This document shows, piece by piece, positions 45,461-56,123 of a stretch of 64,000 bases of DNA. A model generated the notes under the pieces. That model made no database searches. It had not been told where the DNA came from and was given only the letters and a program-made list of their open reading frames with translations. Where the stretch lies: NCBI GenBank assembly GCA_028622995.1, contig JAJQJQ010000050.1, positions 1,860,001 through 1,924,000 of the forward strand, in the 5' to 3' direction. Position 1 is the stretch's first letter. Each line of letters starts with the position of its first letter. The translations under genes were made by a program, and so were the position numbers. Source of the stretch: Panagrolaimus kolymaensis (taxonomy: Eukaryota > Nematoda > Chromadorea > Rhabditida > Panagrolaimidae).

Positions 45461-46130
45461 ATGTTTCCCTTTTTATTTAGTATTTTTTCATTCATTTCTA
45501 TAGCTTATTCAGCTTCCACTTATCAATATGATGTTGTTGTTTATGGAGGAACTGCATCGGGAGTTATAGCAGCTGTGAGTGCTGCGAGAGAAAATGTTAG
45601 CGTAGCTTTATTAGAACCTACAAAACATATCGGTGGTATGGTTTCTGGAGGTCTATCTACAACTGATCTTGGAGTTAGAGAAGTGATAGGATGATATGCC
45701 AAAGAAGTTTATTCCCGGGCTGCAGATTATTATAATTCAAAAAATTTATTAAAAAATGATTCATGGGGTTATTGGGATGATTGTTTTTGGTATCCAGAAC
45801 CTCATGTTGCAGAGAAAATTTTTAATGACATGATTCGTGTGGCAAATGTGAGTTTGTTATTGAATCATCGATTAATGGAAAATGGCGGGATGGAAAAAGA
45901 GAATGCAAAAATAATTAGCATAAAAATGGAAAATGGCAATACTTTTATGGCAAAAGTTTTTATTGATGTAAGTTATGAAGGTGATCTCATGGCATTTTCA
46001 AAAGCTTCTTTTATTTCGAGAAAGTATGACTCAATACAATGAATCTCGAGCAGATATACGACCTGGTATATCGTATGCTTCAGTGCTTATGTGTGATACA
46101 AGTGATCATGAAAATAGGGAACGATATTCC
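45461..46130 (+). pseudogene. Broken FAD-dependent oxidoreductase
   Basis: An ATG at 45461 opens a signal-peptide-like segment (MFPFLFSIFSFISIAYSAST). It is followed by the FAD-binding Rossmann motif YDVVVYGGTASGVIAAVSAA, then HIGGMVSGGL and later VFIDVSYEGDLM. These are hallmarks of the PF12831-type FAD-dependent oxidoreductases common in bacteria and fungi. A TGA at 45692-45694 interrupts the frame where homologues keep a glycine. A second lesion near 46022 shifts the frame; MTQYNESRADIRPGISYASV continues it in another frame. No introns are seen over 650 bases, and the C-terminal half is missing. It is a decaying gene, perhaps an old horizontal acquisition; that origin is inference. Confidence 0.7.
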
Positions 46131-46484
46131 ACTACCTGATGAACAGAAGGTAGCACGATCTTTCTCTTTCATAGGCATTATCCATTCATTTTTTTAAACA
46201 TATTTTTTTGAATAATTCGTAAATTGTATATGAACATTACAATAAACGATCATCCCTTCGCACGTACTTAAGATTTTCATTTTTTTCTTAATGATAAACT
46301 AATTATTGAAGCTATGAATTTTTTTCAACCTACTTATGATTTTAAAAAATTTTTATTCGATACATTTTTGCCATTTCAACGAAGAGAAAAAAAGTTTATT
46401 TTTGTTTTTTTTCTTGATTTTTTTTAAATGTGCTTATTACCTTGATTGTATTATCGTCAATAATGAAGATCTACTTTTATTCAG
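46131..46484. other. AT-rich spacer after pseudogene
   Basis: No coding signal. It ends in a TTATTCAG acceptor at about 46477-46484, before a proline-rich exon. Confidence 0.4.
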
Positions 46485-46631
46485 GTTTTTATCGAGATAA
46501 GTATGGACCCCGAATTACCTCCAACTCCTTCACCACCACCAAGCCCTCCGCGTTCACCTACGCATCCACCACATGAACCTCCACCTCATGAACCAACCAA
46601 CCCTTCTCCCGATCCATACCCTCCATGTTAA
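46485..46631 (+). CDS. Proline-rich exon (partial gene)
   Basis: After the TTCAG acceptor an open frame reads VFIEISMDPELPPTPSPPPS and continues with P, H, T and S to DPYPPC and TAA (stop at 46629-46631). From the internal ATG at 46503 it would be 42 residues. The C-rich sequence is unlike the surrounding AT-rich DNA. It looks like the last exon of an extensin- or WASP-like low-complexity protein; upstream exons were not found. Confidence 0.35.
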   Translation, partial: VFIEISMDPELPPTPSPPPSPPRSPTHPPHEPPPHEPTNPSPDPYPPC

Positions 46632-47105
46632 AGCCTCGATATTGCTTTTGGTTAATAGAAGTTATGGTAAAAATTTTAAAGTTAAAAAAAGACAGATTTT
46701 AACGCTTTTAATAACTTTTTCAGATTGATCAAATTGCGTCGCGTCTCATCGTTACTCTAACATATTTTTAAAATTTTTTTTAATGATTTATTTTTTTTCT
46801 GGTTTTTAAATTCTTTAATGTAGTGTTAACACCTATGTTTTAATTAAATCTGTTGGATTTTTAATGTATTAAAATAAATCATCTTTTACCAATCTAACTT
46901 ATTAAAGCCAAATTTTTGTTTTGTTTTATTCATGGAGTTCCAAATTGAGATACAAGTTTTTTTTGTAGCAGTCTGAACAGTTTGTGAAAATTATTTTTGA
47001 AGTTTTCTTTTTCTTCGAATGACAATGGCATTTTTTCGAGGATAGAGAAAAACACGAACAGAGGCCAAAAAACTTTGACATTGTAGTTGAAAAAAATGAA
47101 AAAAG

Positions 47106-47510
47106 ATGCAAACTTTTTGTTATCAACTTAACCTTATTGCAAATGTCATACCATATTTGATGGATATTCTCAAACTTGAAATTAATTTTAATAAAAATAA
47201 TAATAAATCTGCAATTAATACTGCTCGCAATTATTTAAAAAAAATTCCAGGAATAAGTAAAGAAACAGTAGAAGAATGTTTGAGAAAATTAGAAATTTAT
47301 TTTGATTATCACACTAAGCTTCATGCATCCGAAGGAAGAGAATATTCCGAAATGTTATTATTGCAAGATTATTTTCCTCCTTGCTTTTGTACTTACGAAT
47401 TAACAACAAATGCAAATGGATTCGATGAAGATGTTAAAAGTTTTCAAAATTATAGTGAAGGAAAGTTACTTCATGATTTTTTTCTTGCTAAAAATGTTAA
47501 TTTTAATTTA
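47106..47510 (+). CDS. Unrecognised ORF upstream of F-box-like gene
   Basis: An open frame of about 135 residues with non-random composition: an amphipathic helix region (NTARNYLKKIPGISKETVEE) and a Y/F/C-rich part (LLLQDYFPPCFCTYELTTNA). A TTTACAG acceptor at 47506-47512 closes it, and the next gene starts in a different frame. It could be an exon of the downstream gene or a decayed separate gene. I do not recognise the family. Confidence 0.3.
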
Positions 47511-47518
47511 CAGAAAAT

Positions 47519-48674
47519 ATGCATAAAAGCAACATGGCAACAACACCTTTTCCTAAAAATAAAATGTTTTGGTTGAGTCAGAATTTTGATTTTTGCACCA
47601 CCATCATTCGACATATTTTAAAATGGGATCAAACTTGTTATAAATTATATAAAACATGCAAATACTTTTTCTTTTCGAAAAAAAAAGTTCTTTGCCATAG
47701 TTTTGAAGTTAAAGATGGAGATGAAAATGAAAAAAAAATTAATGGAAATTCAATAGAATTATCTTCGACATTTATTAATTCTGAATTTGCTTCCAATAAT
47801 TTGAATTCGACGTTTAAATATTTTGTTATTACTTCGACCCTTCATATTAATAATTCTATTAACAGAAATTGTTTTTCACCCTTGTTGTCGATAAAAAATT
47901 GCGCATTTCGAATTAAATATATGAAACTAAAAAATCAGGACTTTTCTTTAAATGATATCAATATATTAAATATATTTTCTTGTAACCTTACAACAGTTCG
48001 ACTTATTGATGTCAATATTTTTAACAACGGGGATTTTGCTTCAATAGAATCTGTTGTTGGATCATTTTCCCACGTCAAACGGCTTTATTTAAAGTACGTT
48101 AATCTCGCATTTTGCGACATGTCATAATGTCGCCAAATCAGAATGTTATCAAAGTGAAACCATCGACCAGGCAGAATATATCTAGATGCTGTTTTTGCAA
48201 AACTTCCTCAGCGCCAATAAAAGCGAAAATGAGTTTTCATTCTCGTTGAGGAAGTTCCCTAAACAATAAGTTATGTACTGAGTGAAATTTTAGCAATTAT
48301 ATAGAGTTACTCAAGTATCACTAACTTTCTCCATATTTTTAAATTAATTAAATGGTCGGCATTCTGTCTGGCCGACGTTTTTTGGTCCAAAAAAAGATAC
48401 ATACTTTCTCCTAAGCTTTAATCTTTTTAAATTAATTTTTACAGAAGTAATACTTTAATTTTCAATGATAATTCAGCTGATAATTTGTCTAAGATATCTA
48501 GAAATGTTAAATTTCAAGAATTTGTATTATTTTTGAATTCCAATAATTTCAAAGCTACGTATTTTTGTCAATTTTTAAAAGTAAGTGAATTTAAATCAAA
48601 CTTTCTTTTAATAGAAGATACCAAACTTTTTAGAAAAACTTAGAAAATTATGGAAGAATCAAGCTGATGTTTAG
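47519..48674 (+). CDS. Nematode F-box-like protein
   Basis: Exons 47519-48093, 48448-48580 and 48615-48674 join in frame to 255 residues. WLSQNFDFCTTIIRHILKWD followed by YKLYKTCKYFFFSKKKVLCH matches the 'LPLIRYI..N...KLY.TCKYFF.K..V.C' opening of a family greatly expanded in root-knot nematodes. Middle blocks 'IKYMKLKNQDFSLNDINIL' and 'VVGSFSHVKRLYL' fit the same family, as does the short last exon (KIPNFLEKLRKLW). The start follows an acceptor-like TTTACAG, so SL trans-splicing directly before the ATG is plausible. It pairs with a divergent paralogue at 50516-51408. Confidence 0.65.
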
Positions 48675-50515
48675 TAATTTAAACAATGAATACAGAAAAA
48701 ACTTTATTAAAACAGTTCGGCAATTTTTGTTAAAATGGCAGCCTATTAAAGCTAAACCTCTTTTTAGTACATGACTTAACGTGTCAAAACTCTTTTTTAT
48801 AATTAAAATAAATTTGGTAATTTTTTTCATATAAAAATAATATTTTTTTACTGCACAAATTAAGGCAAGTCCTAGCACTGAAATTAGCATCATTTGCTGC
48901 TGTATTACGAGTTTTTTTTATATTTTTAATTATCTTTCATATATTTTTTTAAGGCAGATACAACCAAAATTTTTCGGCCACTGAATATGGACTTAATGTC
49001 GCTTGAATAATTTTTATTTGTTGCTTTCTTTTTCATCTTAAGACAACTGGCACTTATCAAGTAAGCAATCAAAAAAACATTTAAACTCTATGCTTGCTTG
49101 ATAATTTTGTAACGTTTATTTTATTGTAAAAAGAAACAAAAAAATTTCATAAATCACAGCCTTTTTTAAATAAACTTATCAAGAATGTAATAAAATTATT
49201 CTTTTATCCTTGACATCTAAATTGAATATTTGGCAAAGTTCCTATAAAAGTTGAAGTAAACATGTCTTTTTGTTGTCTTGTGAGATCATCAGAATAATAA
49301 ACAGCTATAAACGCATTTTCAGTAGCGTTTTTCTATAAAAGAGATTATATTCAGAATGTTATCAATGTTGATTAAGCGGCTTCTTGTACTTTTTATCTTA
49401 ATAAACGTTTCGAAAAGGATAAAAGCTTTCAAAAACTTTTTTTGCGCGGTGAATGTCCTCTATAAAGGCTCGATGAAAAATTCCCCTTATATTTATGTTT
49501 GAGTTTTTATTATTTTCGTCAGGGGTTTGAAACCACAGTAAATGCAAGTTTTCGAATTGGTTCTATTTTTTTATTCCGAGAGGAAACCTAGAAATAAAAA
49601 GACCGATTTTTGGTTTTCTTTTACAAACTTGATCCCTAACTGAAATGTCGTTGAATTAATATGATGTGCCTCAAAAAGAAAAATATTTAGAATTTTGGAT
49701 TTTCTAAATAAATAAAAACTTTGTTTCTCCATTTTTAACGATATTAAGTATTTAGCTAATTTGATCGGTAAAAGAGATTTCCCGTTAAATTAATTTTTTG
49801 AAACTTTACCTTACTTATGTAAAATAAAGAGCAATAAACGAAATTTGTCCAATGCAAGGTCACTAACTCCACTTTTTTCACTCTCACTCCCAGTCACTTT
49901 TTCTTTTTTATCCTTTTCTCATTCCACTCTTTCAGTTTTTTCATTCACTCTCACTCACTAGCGACTCCCAAATTTTTCATATTTTTCAAAGGAAAAATTA
50001 CTCATAAAATAAGATAAAAACTGCGCGAAAATAATTAATAGCTTTTTTGGAGCCATATAAAAAAACCAAATTCTGAGATGCCTTAAATAGATTTTTCGGC
50101 TTTTTTTGGAGTTTTTTTTAAACTAAAATACGATTTTTTGGGAATTTTTTAAATTTATTTTGGGAGTCACTATAATCAATTCACTCCCAGTACACTCTCA
50201 CTCTTATAGCATTCACTCCCATTCCAACAGGAGTGCGAGTTGGAGTGAGTTTGGAAGGAGAATTCGATACCAATGGTTCAATGTAATTTTGAAATATGTG
50301 AATGAATGTATATGATGAGAATTCTAGAATGCAAAGAAAATCATATGGTATTTATGACTATGTTGGCCCACTTTTACGGTATTTTCGTATGCTTTTAGTA
50401 TGATTGCTAATTCAAAACCCGCTAGTTGCTGATAACTTAGACGTAATAAGAGTTTTGATGTTTAAGTCATTTGGATCTAGAATTCTTAGCTTCGATGAAG
50501 CTTGTATACAATTAC
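48675..50515. other. Gap with opposed CACTC/GAGTG clusters
   Basis: No gene seen. CACTC-rich DNA at about 49860-49970 and mixed CACTCCC/GGAGTG words at about 50160-50260 form a loose inverted pair, possibly an old MITE. The remainder is AT-rich. Confidence 0.4.
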
Positions 50516-51408
50516 CTGAATGAATTCAATAAAATCTGTACAATTAATAAACACATTAACCACATGAAGATAAAATCGGTTGAATTTTATATTCTTTTCC
50601 AAGCTTGAAAGTTTATGTGAAATTTCAAAGGAATCAAAATCCTTCATATGATAAAATCTATAAAAAATTAGTTTTAGTTTTTTGTGTGTGCAAGTAAGTA
50701 AATGGCAATTATTTATCAAAGAAGTGTTTTTTTAACATACCCTAAATCTTTGACAGTTGGTAGTAATTTAATAATATCAGCAATATCCAAAATAGTACGA
50801 TCTTCCCTTTGAACGTTTACAGCTTTAAAAATACATTTTTCAAGATTTTGATTTCTTGTTAAAATTTGGAAGTCAGAAAAACTTATTGTTTGATACTTTA
50901 TATGGAAATATTTGATATTTAATTTAACTTTTGACAAGATTTTTGAAAGAGTGTCCGGTCGTTCTTGTGAAAAAACATTGAGAGAATTGGTAACAGTTAA
51001 ATTTTTAATTTTAACTGTATCAATTGAAATTGGTTTAAAAAATAATGATTCCGAAATATAGGAAGGTTCTAAGTCGGCTTCATCAAATATAGCAAGATTA
51101 TGACAAAACAGAGGCTTATTATAAATAAACAAAAATTTGCAAATGCTTATTAACTTTTTTAAAAATCCATAACCGCAATTAGTTACGATGTAGCGTATTA
51201 ATGGTAACGGCAAAGAAAAGTTTTGAGTAATTGGTGATTGAACAAATCTTTTTGAAAGATGCTTAGGGATATTTATGCAAATATTAGACATTTTATAATC
51301 AAATTCTATTGTTTGCTTAACACGCATGCATTCATTTGAAGAATAGTCTAAAAATTTTGAATTATATGTACTTCCGTAAATAATTAAACTATTTAAAATA
51401 GAATGCAC
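50516..51408 (-). CDS. Nematode F-box-like protein, paralogue
   Basis: Exon 1 runs 51408-50741 with a GTATGT donor, and exon 2 runs 50657-50516 after a TTTATAG acceptor, joining in frame (GGA). Reading through the next donor stops at 50486. Blocks are shared with the gene at 47519: LPLPLIRYIVTNCGYGFLKK, 'ICKFLFIYNKPLFCHNL', 'IKYFHIKYQTISFSDFQIL' and 'IADIIKLLPTVKDLG'. The real start may be MSNICINIPK (51291), since the first 39 residues lack family features. A last short exon may be missing. Confidence 0.6.
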
Positions 51409-51736
51409 CTTCCATTTTTTAAATTTAAAAAAGAGGGGACTTAAAAAATTATTATGACATTTTTCGATAAAAACGAAGAAATTTTTGTTTTAATCAGATG
51501 AATATATTATGCATTGGAAAAAAAATATGAGCGTTGTGCTATTAACGAAAAAAAAAATCACTTAATTTTTAGTCAAATGACAAGCCCATATTATCAAGGT
51601 AAAATAAAATATACTAAAGATTAAAAAGGTTAATAAAAAACCTGCACAGTTAAATGAATGCAAAATTTGGAATCTTTTTATTCCCTGTAACTTCACTCAC
51701 ATCTGTGACATATACATCAAAAAATTAAAAACTTAC
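51409..51736. other. Spacer; expected 3' exons of HAT-repeat gene not found
   Basis: The GTAAGT donor at 51736 demands a further minus-strand exon, but none is visible before the next gene's start at 51408. Confidence 0.35.
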
Positions 51737-52987
51737 TTTTTTGAGAAACAGGTAGCATTTTTTTAAAGATTCTATCCATTTCAATACTTTTACCAAAACA
51801 CCGTTCTATTTCAATTAGATCATTCAACCATTTTGTAATATTGGTGTTATTTTTGGCTTGTTTTTCAAGTTCACTTTTGTAATTGTTTCTCATTTCTAAA
51901 TCTTCAATAAACAATCGACAGTAGCGAGAATAAAGATATAACAATTTTTCATTATTTTCAGTAGTCTGAAGATAATTAAAATAAAGTTTCCAAACCCTTT
52001 GATCACATGAAATCATTCCAAGAGCGCATTCAAAGTTTTCAATAATTAGGTTTTCATTTTGCGTTGTAATCAAAACTTCCAGACCTGCTAAATTATTACT
52101 AGTTTCGTCGATTTTTCTAATGATTTCTTCAAATATTGCTTTTGATTGTTCATACTTTTTCAAAATATTGATTGATAGGGGACTCGCTAAAATAATTTAT
52201 AAATCAGAAAGAAAAGAAGAAAAAACTGTATTTTTAAAGCGCTTCAACTTACTAAAGTATTGTTCAGCGAAAAATTTGAAGCTTTCTAATTTATCATGAG
52301 GGAATGTTAATGCTTCATAAAATGCCTCGAAAGGAAAATTTGCTGGTGAATCAAAAAATACTGGGAGAATGTCATTTGAGTAATCATTCAAATATACCCA
52401 TTTAAAGGCTCTTCCAAATTTTAAATCCTAAAAAAATTTATTCTATATATTAAGGATGATTAAAAACAAAAAGAAAAATTTTAAACATAAGAAAAGGTGG
52501 CGGTTTACTGATATAAATTTGGTCTTTGCAACTGTTTTTGCAATTTCAAATAGGCGCTGCAGAGTGTAGAAAAAGTTTACGAATTTTAAAGCTTTTTTAA
52601 TTGATAAAACGAACTAAAAACTCCTTTTAATTAAAAGCAAACCTTAAATTTTTCGTAGTCGTAGTCTAAAACTTCGCTGAAATAAAACTGAGTTCTTGCA
52701 AGCATTTTAATTTCATTCAGCCTTGAAAAGACTTCTTCTGCTTGGTAATCTTCAAAAGTTTGTGTTCTTTCTTTCCTACAAAAAATAAATTTATGAAATT
52801 TTAATAACTTTATTACAACTTACTGAAGCAAAACATTCCATAAAAATGGAATTACTGTATAATCCTCAAAGAAGACATGAAAAGCTTCTCTTATTTTTGC
52901 TAAGGTTGAAGAATTTTCAACTTTAGCTAATAAGTTTCTAGATCCATTTTCATAAGCCAAAGAAGGCCATTGTACATCGTCTGCCAT
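51737..52987 (-). CDS. HAT-repeat protein, PRPF39-like (3' partial)
   Basis: Four minus-strand exons, 52987-52824, 52775-52643, 52427-52253 and 52186-51737, join in frame to about 307 residues from MADDVQWPSLAYENGSRNLL. Helix pairs have the HAT spacing of aromatic residues: IREAFHVFFEDYTVIPFLWN, 'RAFKWVYLNDYSNDILPVFF', and CDQRVWKLYFNYLQTTENNE followed by KLLYLYSRYCRLFIEDLEM. HAT repeats occur in RNA-processing factors, and the layout most resembles PRP39/PRPF39, a U1 snRNP splicing component. The exact family is uncertain. Exon 4 ends at a GTAAGT donor, but no following exon is found, so the gene may be truncated. Confidence 0.5.
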
Positions 52988-54683
52988 TTTCAAACCAAAA
53001 CTAAAAAATGAAAAATAATTCTTCTTACTGAGCTTTTTATAAAAATTTGTTATTGCTTAAAAAAATAAGGTCGAAGATGGATAAAGGCCGGCAAAGAGAG
53101 AATAATTCACACCATATTTTCAATAATAACAAAATTGGCGGGAAGTTACGAAAAAGAACTCCTCTTTAAAAACTTTTTCACAATGAAAAGGAGGACAAGC
53201 GAATGGCTTGGTAAGAATCGAGTACACCTCCTTCGCTGTGCGTTGTATTTTTTAGTCATTATCAAAAACCTAAGTGCTATCTACTCCTTTTTGCCAAACA
53301 ACAAAATTTTTGTGCTTTGTATTTATTATATATTTGATAAGCTTTTATGGATAGTTTTTATATTTTGTAAAGAATATGACAAAAAAAGTTTTATTTCAGA
53401 GGATGTGTAAACCAAAGCAAGATGCAGGTAGAAAAAAAAATTTCCAGGAAATGTTTCAAATTTATAAATGTAAAGTTTTGAAAAGTTTGTTTTGTATTTC
53501 TAACCATATTGCTCAGCAAAGATAACAGGAAACATAATATAATTTAAAAGAATTTATTAATTAAAAAATTAAACATTAGAATTAAAATTAGAATTAAAAA
53601 TTAAAATTACAATGAAAAATTTTATAAAAAATTATAAAAATATTTAAGTTTTGATACGTTATCAAATTTGGTGAAGCCCTTTAATACGGTTCTCTATTTT
53701 TTTAGTTCTGTAACCTAAACGGTTCTCCTAGTTTTCGCTTTGGAAAAAGTTTTATTGAAACCTTGGCTGCTTTTCAACACCATCATCGCTTATTTTTCTT
53801 TAATACTACCGTAACTTGTCAATTATTTTGGATTAAAAAAAACATTTAAAAAAGTTTTGTTTCCTTTCCGGCTTTTTTGCGTTCTTTCATTTTTCTCGCT
53901 TGTGATAAAAAATGTTGCATAGTCTTGAAAACTTTTTCAATTGCGATAGACTTTTTCTCAGTGTTGTTTGTTTTTTACGAACATTTAAAAAAAAGAAAAA
54001 TGCAACAATATCAAGCCAGCGTGAGATCAAACATCTTGAGCTCGTAGTCGTTAAGCACCGACCAGGTCTTTGACCCTTAGTCACAAATTTCGTATTTCGG
54101 GAAAAAATCTTGTCTTATATTTTTTTCTCGACCTCGGTGAGTTTGGTAAGATTAAACAAAAAAATTTATATTTTTAACCAAAAATGTCTTAATGGATGCA
54201 TGCGAAATTACCACAAAAGTTAAAAAATAGCAAAAAAAAACCTTTGAGCTTAATTATTGCTTCATTTCGAAAAAAATCGTCTCGAGTTTCGCTTTCGATT
54301 AAAAATTTTATGACAAGAATGTGCATTATAAATAAGAGAAGGATGTTGTAGAAACCAAATGCCAAAAGCAAAAAGTTCTTATATTTGAACTCATTTTTTC
54401 AAAACAGAAAATTTAATCTGCTAAAAAATGGAAGTATGATCATTTATTAGACTTATTGCCAGAACTAATTTAGAGCTGGATCAAAGCTTTCATTTGAAAC
54501 AATAATCAATGTTAACAGTTCTTCCATTTCATACGCAAAATAATGTGAGCAGTCGTTTCTAAATCTTCCTTTTTTCACCATTGTTCCGATTTTTCAGCCT
54601 TGGATCCGGTCGAAAAAAAATCTTAATTCGCTCAACCCTAGCCAAGGTTTTAAGCTTTTGTATTTTTTTTATTTTCTTTGTTG
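52988..54683. other. Spacer, nothing firmly assigned
   Basis: A 91-residue frame at 53135 starts with TTG and is unlikely to be coding. A GC-richer patch at about 54005-54075 stands out but matches nothing I know. Confidence 0.35.
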
Positions 54684-54691
54684 GTTAGAAG

Positions 54692-54880
54692 TAGTGTTAA
54701 ATTACCGACCGATCGACACAAAAGTCGGTAAATTCAGAAAATTGTCGGTATGGAAATTGCTCCCGGTGGGTATATCGGTAATTTGTCGGTATGAAAAAAT
54801 GGTCGGTCGGTATATCGGTCGGCAAAAAGTCGGTCGGTAAGTCGGTAATTACCGACTTTTCGGTCGGTAATTTAACACTA
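54692..54880. mobile_element. hAT-like MITE with TCGGTA repeats
   Basis: Starts TAGTGTTAAATTACCGACC and ends with its exact inverse, about 21 bp in all. It is flanked by the perfect 8-bp duplication GTTAGAAG (54684-54691 and 54881-54888). The body is filled with GTCGGTA/ATCGGT words and has no coding capacity. The intact duplication suggests a fairly recent insertion. Confidence 0.85.
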
Positions 54881-55007
54881 GTTAGAAGTATCACAAATTT
54901 ATTTAACTGCTTTGAGGATTTTAATATTTTTTACAACAAATAAAAAAACAGTTACAAAAGAGATCAAATAAATATTACCAAAAAAAAGCAAAATAAGTAA
55001 ATAGAGT

Positions 55008-56123
55008 TTATTCTCGATTTGGGTTTGTTAATGGTTGAAGTGGAACTCCCACTGCTTCATCACCTTGACGTTTATTAATTCCACCATTTGCATTGATCAT
55101 CAAAATATATGTTAAACATGCTAATGCAGTGGAACAAAAATATATTATTCCTGCGAATGCAAAAGCATGAAAAGATTTTCCAACTCTTCCTTCTCGATCT
55201 TCAGCTATCGGATTTTTGGATAGCTCTTCTTTGGATTCCACTTCAGCGAAAAATGCATCATGTCTTTCGTGAAGGACAATGGAAGCCACAACTACGAAAA
55301 TCATGCCTGAAAAATAAGAAATTAATAAAGGAGTAAACTTTTGTGAAAAATACTTACAAATAAGTCCAGAAAATAGAGCATAAAAGACGGCAACTTTGGC
55401 GCCTGAATTCCATCGAGGCCTTTTATTTGCTTCAAAAATACACATTGGAGCTACAAAAAAGTAAATTTTATATATATATTCAGAAATTAACTTTGGGAGA
55501 TGACATACTTAGTTTACCAGAACATACACATGTGGCGATAGTAAGGCATAAATCTAGGACTAACATAAACATCATAATATGAAATAATTGGCCAACGAAA
55601 AGAAGCTCTATAAACGAATATTAATTAATAAATTTTTCGATCGCGTTTTTTAAGAAAAAATCCTTTATTGCAAGAAAAATTTTTTTACCTGGTTTTGGAG
55701 GTAATACATCATCAGCCATAATACCATATCGCGTCCAAAAATTTACTCCTTCAATAAGTTCTCTTTTATCTGATTCAATACAATTACTAACTTTGCTGGT
55801 ATTTTTTTCATATACGCAATCAGAACCAAATACGTCACGCTACAAAAAAATAAATATGCGTTAATTACTCATCAAAAATTCGTAAATTAAAAAAGTAAAA
55901 AACTAACATGAAAATCAAAATCATCACTCAATCGAGTATTAATAAACCAAGCCCTTGAAAATCTTGCATAAATATAAACGCATAAACCTAATAATTTAAC
56001 TAAAACTGTAATAATTTGTAACCAAAATGAAAGGACATTGTAAGCTGGACGACTTCCAATGCCACCAATCCTTCGATTATTCGTGGATGTCGTCGACGTC
56101 GTCGTGGTTGTGGTTGTTTGCAT
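55008..56123 (-). CDS. Four-span membrane protein
   Basis: Five minus-strand exons, 56123-55908, 55839-55689, 55607-55518, 55450-55358 and 55306-55008, join in frame to 282 residues. The N-terminus is a threonine run (MQTTTTTTTSTTSTNNRR). Hydrophobic spans: VLSFWLQIITVLVKLLGLCV; LFHIMMFMLVLDLCLTIATC; VAVFYALFSGLICMIFVVVA; GIIYFCSTALACLTYILMIN. A first loop with a Cys pair (VFGSDCVYEK, VSNCIES) and cytosolic termini recall claudin/PMP22-type tetraspans, but the family is not certain. The CAT|GTTAGT donor of exon 1 is non-consensus yet keeps the frame. Confidence 0.65.

Noticed and set aside
45714..45725. CCCGGGCTGCAG, as in a common cloning polylinker
   Set aside because: It reads through as SRAAD in the expected place of the oxidoreductase homology and has no wider vector sequence, so chance is likelier than contamination.
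53135..53410. 91-residue plus-strand frame with hydrophobic stretch
   Set aside because: Starts with TTG, has no splice or family support, and AT-rich DNA makes hydrophobic frames readily.
54005..54075. GC-richer patch as an rRNA or other RNA gene
   Set aside because: No match to rRNA, tRNA or spliced-leader features that I can recognise.
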